64,000 bases of DNA from JACKNG01 sp040220855 (GTDB taxonomy: Bacteria > Pseudomonadota > Gammaproteobacteria > Ga0077536), in the NCBI GenBank assembly GCA_040220855.1, contig JAVJVZ010000036.1, positions 1 to 64,000 on the forward strand, read 5' to 3'. A program made the position numbers and the translations under genes. Below, piece after piece: positions 60,186-64,000 of this stretch; the first letter of the stretch is position 1; each line of letters starts with the position of its first letter. The notes under the pieces were generated by a model. The model did no database searches. It saw nothing but the letters and a program-made list of their open reading frames with translations, and was not told the origin of the DNA.

Positions 60186-61136
60186 ATGGAAAATGCCAGT
60201 GCCGAGCAGGCGCGCTTCGACGCCATCATCGCCGCCGAAGAAAAGATCGAACCGCGCGACTGGATGCCCGAGAAGTACCGTCGCAACCTCGTCCGCCAGA
60301 TCTCGCAGCACGCGCACTCCGAGGTCGTCGGCCAGTTGCCCGAGGGCAATTGGATCACGCGCGCGCCGACGCTGCGGCGCAAGGCGACGTTGCTCGCGAA
60401 AGTGCAGGATGAAGCGGGCCATGGCCTGTATCTCTACAGCGCTGCCGAGACCCTCGGCGTGTCGCGCGAGCAGATGGTCGACGACCTGCTCGCCGGGCGC
60501 GCCAAGTACGCCAGCATCTTCAACTACCCGACCCTCAGCTGGGCTGATGTCGGCGCCATCGGCTGGCTCGTCGACGGCGCCGCGATCGTCAACCAGATTT
60601 CGCTGTGCCGAACCTCCTACGGCCCGTACGCGCGCGCCATGGTGCGCATCTGCAAGGAGGAGAGTTTCCACCAGCGCCAGGGCTACGAGATCATGCAGGC
60701 GCTCGCCGGCGGCTCGACCGCGCAGAAGGCGATGGCGCAGGACGCGCTCGATCGCTGGTGGTGGCCGACGCTGATGATGTTCGGGCCGCACGACGCCGAG
60801 TCGGCGCATTCGCAGCAGTCGATGCAATGGAAGATCAAGCGGCAGTCGAACGACGAGCTGCGCCAGAAGTTCGTCGACCAGACGGTCGAGCAGGCGCACC
60901 ACATCGGCCTCGCCATCCCCGACCCCGAGCTGCGCTGGAACGAAGCGCGCGGCCACTACGATTTCGGTGCGATCGACTGGGACGAGTTCCAGCGCGTGCT
61001 GAACGGCAACGGCCCGTGCAACCGTGAGCGCCTGCGCGACCGCCGTCGCGCCCATGAAGACGGCGCCTGGGTGCGCGAGGCGATGCTCGCACACGCCGAC
61101 AAGCAACGTCAGCGCGCCACCGGGCACGCAGCCTGA
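60186..61136 (+). CDS. paaA: Phenylacetyl-CoA epoxidase subunit PaaA
   Basis: A 316-residue catalytic oxygenase subunit. It has a ferritin-like di-iron site: VQDEAGHGLYLYSAAETLGV carries the first E-x-x-H, and KEESFHQRQGYEIMQAL the second. DWMPEKYRRNLVRQISQHAHSE is conserved at the N terminus. With PaaC as partner it epoxidises the ring of phenylacetyl-CoA. GGGAGAG lies about 6 bases before the ATG. It is the first gene of paaABCDE. Confidence 0.96.
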   Translation: MENASAEQARFDAIIAAEEKIEPRDWMPEKYRRNLVRQISQHAHSEVVGQLPEGNWITRAPTLRRKATLLAKVQDEAGHGLYLYSAAETLGVSREQMVDDLLAGRAKYASIFNYPTLSWADVGAIGWLVDGAAIVNQISLCRTSYGPYARAMVRICKEESFHQRQGYEIMQALAGGSTAQKAMAQDALDRWWWPTLMMFGPHDAESAHSQQSMQWKIKRQSNDELRQKFVDQTVEQAHHIGLAIPDPELRWNEARGHYDFGAIDWDEFQRVLNGNGPCNRERLRDRRRAHEDGAWVREAMLAHADKQRQRATGHAA

Positions 61137-61156
61137 GCCGCACGCGGAGGAATACC

Positions 61157-61441
61157 ATGAGCAAGCAACACCTGCCCCTGTGGGAAGTGTTCGTGCGCAG
61201 CCGGCGCGGCCTCGACCACAAGCACATCGGCAGCCTGCATGCGGCCGATGCCGAGCAGGCCCTGCTCGCTGCGCGTGACACCTATACCCGTCGCCAGGAA
61301 GGCGTGAGTATCTGGGTGGTGCGTTCGAGCGACATCCACGCCAGCCAGTTCGAGGACGAGGCGGCATTCTTCGAGCCGGCCGCGGACAAGGTCTATCGCC
61401 ACCCGACCTTCTACGACGTGCCCGAGGAGCTGAAGCTGTGA
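61157..61441 (+). CDS. paaB: Phenylacetyl-CoA epoxidase subunit PaaB
   Basis: A 94-residue subunit. WEVFVRSRRGLDHKHIGSLH and EGVSIWVVRSSDIHAS are the family signature. PaaB bridges PaaAC heterodimers and is needed for electron transfer. It follows paaA by 20 bp and overlaps paaC by four bases (GTGA overlap). Confidence 0.96.
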   Translation: MSKQHLPLWEVFVRSRRGLDHKHIGSLHAADAEQALLAARDTYTRRQEGVSIWVVRSSDIHASQFEDEAAFFEPAADKVYRHPTFYDVPEELKL

Positions 61442-62190
61442 GCGAGGCGCATTTCACCTACGTGCTGCGCCTCGGCGACAACGCGCTGGTGCTCGGCCAG
61501 CGCCTGTCCGAGTGGTGCGGCCACAGTCCCTTCCTTGAAGAGGACATCGCCATGGCCAATACCGCGCTCGACCACATCGGCCGCGCGCGCATGCTGCTCA
61601 CCCACGCGGGCGCCATCGAGGGACGCGGGCGTGACGAGGATGCGCTGGCCTACCAGCGCGACGAGCGCGAGTTCGGCAACTTTCTCCTGTGCGAACTGCC
61701 GAATGGCGACTATGCCTTCACCCTGGTGCGCCAATACCTGCTCGACGTGTATCACGAGCTCTTGTTCGATGCACTGACCAGCTCGCGTGACGGCGAACTC
61801 GCCGCCATCGCCGCCAAGTCGGTCAAGGAATCGGCCTACCACGCGCGACGCAGTGGCGACTGGGTGCTGCGCTTCGGTGACGGCACCGAGGAAAGCCAGG
61901 CCCGCGCGCAGGCCGCGCTCGACGAGCTGTGGGCCTACACCGGCGAGCTGTTCCGCGCGGACGCGGTCGACGAAGCGATGCAGGCGGCGGGTGTCGCGCC
62001 CGACCTGGCGGCGCTCGAGTCACGCTGGCGCGCACGTGTCGAGAGCCATCTCACGGCGGTGACGCTGCGCGTGCCGCAGGACGCGTGGCAGCCGGACGGC
62101 GGGCGTGCCGGCCTGCACACCGAGCACATGGGGCGCCTGCTGGCGGAGATGCAGTTCGTGCAGCGCGCCTACCCGGGGCTCGAGTGGTGA
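61438..62190 (+). CDS. paaC: Phenylacetyl-CoA epoxidase subunit PaaC
   Basis: A 250-residue structural subunit of the epoxidase. It starts at a GTG within the paaB stop and contains LRLGDNALVLGQRLSEWCGHSP, MANTALDHIGRARMLL and KESAYHARRSGDWVLRFGDG. It is ferritin-like with the iron ligands largely replaced, so it scaffolds PaaA. It overlaps paaD by four bases. Confidence 0.96.
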   Translation: MSEAHFTYVLRLGDNALVLGQRLSEWCGHSPFLEEDIAMANTALDHIGRARMLLTHAGAIEGRGRDEDALAYQRDEREFGNFLLCELPNGDYAFTLVRQYLLDVYHELLFDALTSSRDGELAAIAAKSVKESAYHARRSGDWVLRFGDGTEESQARAQAALDELWAYTGELFRADAVDEAMQAAGVAPDLAALESRWRARVESHLTAVTLRVPQDAWQPDGGRAGLHTEHMGRLLAEMQFVQRAYPGLEW

Positions 62191-62690
62191 ACGCCGCGAC
62201 GGCGCTCGACGTCGCTGCCGTGCGCACCTTGCTCGAGGCCGTGCGCGACCCGGAGATCCCGGTCCTCACCATCGACGATCTCGGTGTGCTGCGCGACGTC
62301 CGTGTTGCCGATGATGGCGTGGTCACCGTCGCTATCACGCCGACCTACAGCGGCTGCCCGGCGATGCAGACCATCGCCGACGACATCCGTGCCACGCTGG
62401 CGGGGGCCGGCGTCGAGACGGTGCACATCGAAACGCGCCTCGCGCCCGCCTGGACCACCGACTGGCTCAGTGCGGCGGGCCGCCGCAAGCTGCTCGAGAT
62501 CGGCATTGCGCCACCCGCCGTTGCCAGCAGCGACAAGCGCGTGCTGCACGGTGCCGCCGTGGCGGTGGCCTGTCCACGCTGCCATTCGCAGCACACCGAG
62601 CTCGTCAGCGAGTTCGGATCGACCGCCTGCAAGGCACTCTATCGGTGCCGCAGCTGCCTGGAACCTTTCGATTACTTCAAATGCCTGTGA
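62187..62690 (+). CDS. paaD: Phenylacetate pathway Fe-S assembly protein PaaD
   Basis: A 167-residue protein starting at a GTG inside the paaC stop codon. The N-terminal MIP18/DUF59 domain has VRDPEIPVLTIDDLGVLRDV and TPTYSGCPAMQTI with the conserved Cys. The C-terminal zinc ribbon has CPRCHSQHTE and CRSC. PaaD supports maturation of the [2Fe-2S] cluster in PaaE. It overlaps paaE by 10 bases. Confidence 0.95.
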   Translation: MNAATALDVAAVRTLLEAVRDPEIPVLTIDDLGVLRDVRVADDGVVTVAITPTYSGCPAMQTIADDIRATLAGAGVETVHIETRLAPAWTTDWLSAAGRRKLLEIGIAPPAVASSDKRVLHGAAVAVACPRCHSQHTELVSEFGSTACKALYRCRSCLEPFDYFKCL

Positions 62691-63775
62691 ACGACTTCCA
62701 CCCGCTGCCCGTCGCTACCGTGCGGCGCCTCACCGAAGACGCCGTCTGCGTGCGCTTCGCCGTACCGGACACGCTCTCCGATCAGTTCCGTTTTCGCCAG
62801 GGGCAGTACCTCACGCTGCGCCGTGCCATCGACGGCGAGGAGGTGCGCCGCTCCTATTCGATTTGCAGCGGCATCGACGACGGCACGCTCGAGATCGCCA
62901 TCAAGGCGGTTCCCGGGGGACGTTTCTCGACCTTCGCCAACGAAGCGCTGGCTGCCGGCGACGTGCTCGAGGCGATGGCGCCGGCCGGCAGCTTCACCAG
63001 TGAGCTCGACCCGCATGCCGCACGCAACTACCTGTGCATTGCCGCCGGCAGCGGCATCACGCCGATCCTGTCGATCGTGAAGTCGATCCTCGCCACCGAG
63101 CCCGGAAGCCAGGTCACGCTGCTCTTTGGCAACCAGCGCGTGGCCAGCATCATGTTCCGCGAGGAACTCGATCGCCTCAAGAACCGCTACATGGCGCGCT
63201 TCCAGCTGATCCACGTGCTCAGCCGCGAGAACCGCGAGGTCGACATCCTCAATGGCCGCATCGACAACCGCAAGGGGGCGGCGCTGTGCCGCAACCTGCT
63301 CGACCTGCAGTCGGTCGACGCGTTCTTCCTGTGCGGCCCCGAGGCAATGATTTCCGAGGTGTCACGCGGTCTGCGTGCGAGCGGTATCGACGAGTCGCGT
63401 ATCCATTACGAACTGTTCGGCGCCTCCGCCGACGATGCCGCCGAGGTGGTGCGGCGCCATCACGCGCGTGCCGAAAAGTTCGCTGGTCGCAATGCGCGCG
63501 TGACCATCCGCCTCGATGGCCGTGAAACCACGCTCGACCTGGCGCCGGACGGCGAGAACGTGCTCGATGCCGCGCTCGACGCCGGCCTCGACCTGCCTTT
63601 TGCGTGCAAGGGGGGCGCCTGCGCAACCTGCAAAGCGCGCGTTACCGCGGGAGAAGTGGAAATGGACCTCTGTCATGCGCTCGATGCGGCGGAGGTTGCG
63701 GCCGGCTACGTGCTGACCTGCCAGGCGCACCCGGTCAGCGACGAGGTGACCATCGACTTCGACCGCGCGGTCTAG
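62681..63775 (+). CDS. paaE: Phenylacetyl-CoA epoxidase reductase PaaE
   Basis: A 364-residue reductase. The FAD domain has QGQYLTLRRAIDG and RRSYSICSG, the NAD domain has AAGSGITPILSIVKS and CGPEAM, and the C-terminal plant-type ferredoxin has CKGGACATCKARV with the fourth Cys in LTCQAHP. It passes electrons from NADPH to PaaABC. The ATG at 62681 overlaps the end of paaD, so paaABCDE is one tightly coupled operon. Confidence 0.96.
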   Translation: MPVNDFHPLPVATVRRLTEDAVCVRFAVPDTLSDQFRFRQGQYLTLRRAIDGEEVRRSYSICSGIDDGTLEIAIKAVPGGRFSTFANEALAAGDVLEAMAPAGSFTSELDPHAARNYLCIAAGSGITPILSIVKSILATEPGSQVTLLFGNQRVASIMFREELDRLKNRYMARFQLIHVLSRENREVDILNGRIDNRKGAALCRNLLDLQSVDAFFLCGPEAMISEVSRGLRASGIDESRIHYELFGASADDAAEVVRRHHARAEKFAGRNARVTIRLDGRETTLDLAPDGENVLDAALDAGLDLPFACKGGACATCKARVTAGEVEMDLCHALDAAEVAAGYVLTCQAHPVSDEVTIDFDRAV

Positions 63776-63779
63776 CGCG

Positions 63780-64000
63780 ATGGACTCTCGGCTCGCTGCG
63801 CGGCTCGAGGCCATGCTCGCCGCGGCGCCGCCGCGGGCCGGTTCGCTGGTCGTCACCCTGTTTGGCGACGTCGTGTCGCAGCACGGCGGCAGCGTGTGGC
63901 TGGGTGGACTGGTCGAGGCGCTCGGCCGCTTCGGCCTCAACGCCGGCCAGGTGCGCACCGCGGTCTTTCGCCTTGCCCGCGATGGCTGGCTGGAAGCCAC
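63780..64000 (+). CDS. paaX: PaaX-type repressor, N-terminal part only (cut by window edge)
   Basis: The first 73 codons of a gene continuing past the window. The ATG at 63780 lies 4 bp after the paaE stop. The sequence includes SLVVTLFGDVVSQHGGSVWL and GGLVEALGRFGLNAGQVRTA followed by VFRLARDGWLEA, which matches the N-terminal winged-helix domain of PaaX. PaaX is a phenylacetyl-CoA-responsive GntR-like repressor of the paa genes. Its position at the operon end suggests autoregulation. Confidence 0.88.
   Translation, partial: MDSRLAARLEAMLAAAPPRAGSLVVTLFGDVVSQHGGSVWLGGLVEALGRFGLNAGQVRTAVFRLARDGWLEA

Overview
This window comes from a high-GC proteobacterium, most likely a gammaproteobacterium. 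The markers are greB, trxC, hspQ, darP (yjgA), an RNase AM-type PHP protein (rnm), ygiQ, msrPQ and a complete paaABCDE operon. The Immundisolibacter/Nevskiales/Woeseia-like groups would fit the mix of polyvinyl-alcohol-dehydrogenase-like, MaoC, SnoaL, P450, LLM and deazaflavin-type proteins, but the genus is inferred, not shown. Coding density is very high, almost all genes are complete, and I see no rRNA, tRNA, CRISPR array, prophage or transposase gene.

Layout. 1-6.1 kb: catabolic enzymes, with a truncated PAS protein, MaoC hydratase, GST, a heme c/PQQ dehydrogenase, two SnoaL-like proteins and a quinone-oxidoreductase-like protein. 6.2-13 kb: SPFH membrane protein, FHA/cyclase-like protein, GIY-YIG protein, MFS transporter, alpha/beta hydrolase, a 273-bp MITE-like element, greB. 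13-21 kb: thioesterase, DsbA-like protein, pirin, thioredoxin 2, then a four-gene MacAB-type efflux system with two different permeases, and an HDOD protein. 21.4-25.1 kb: a 1,203-residue DUF1631 protein carrying a PP2C phosphatase domain whose two halves are in reversed order, which is the most unusual object in the window. 25-31 kb: small stress and redox genes (DUF454, CDGSH, YceI), a DODA-type dioxygenase with its divergent LysR regulator, chromate transporter, acetyltransferase, spermidine-synthase-like protein. 31.5-37.2 kb: a co-directional periplasmic redox cluster (chemoreceptor, di-heme peroxidase, cupredoxin, di-heme cytochrome c, MsrP, MsrQ). 37-50 kb: MscS channel, deazaflavin-type reductase, SirB1, J-domain protein, VPLPA-CTERM protein, P450, thioesterase, VOC protein, rnm, hspQ, darP, universal stress protein, ygiQ. 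50-60 kb: a six-PAS hybrid histidine kinase with a degenerate receiver, rhodanese, SDR, MlaC-like protein, LLM oxidoreductase and a GGDEF-EAL protein. 60.2-64 kb: paaABCDE followed by the start of paaX.

How the genes work together. PaaABCE epoxidise phenylacetyl-CoA, PaaD serves Fe-S maturation of PaaE, and PaaX is the expected repressor. The 31.5-37 kb block joins peroxide removal, small electron carriers and methionine-sulfoxide repair in the periplasm, and is headed by a chemoreceptor with a FliA-like promoter. Several housekeeping genes have a -10 hexamer only 5-9 bases before the start codon and no Shine-Dalgarno site, which suggests leaderless or near-leaderless transcripts. Other genes use clear GGAG-type sites, often with ATGA/GTGA start-stop overlaps.
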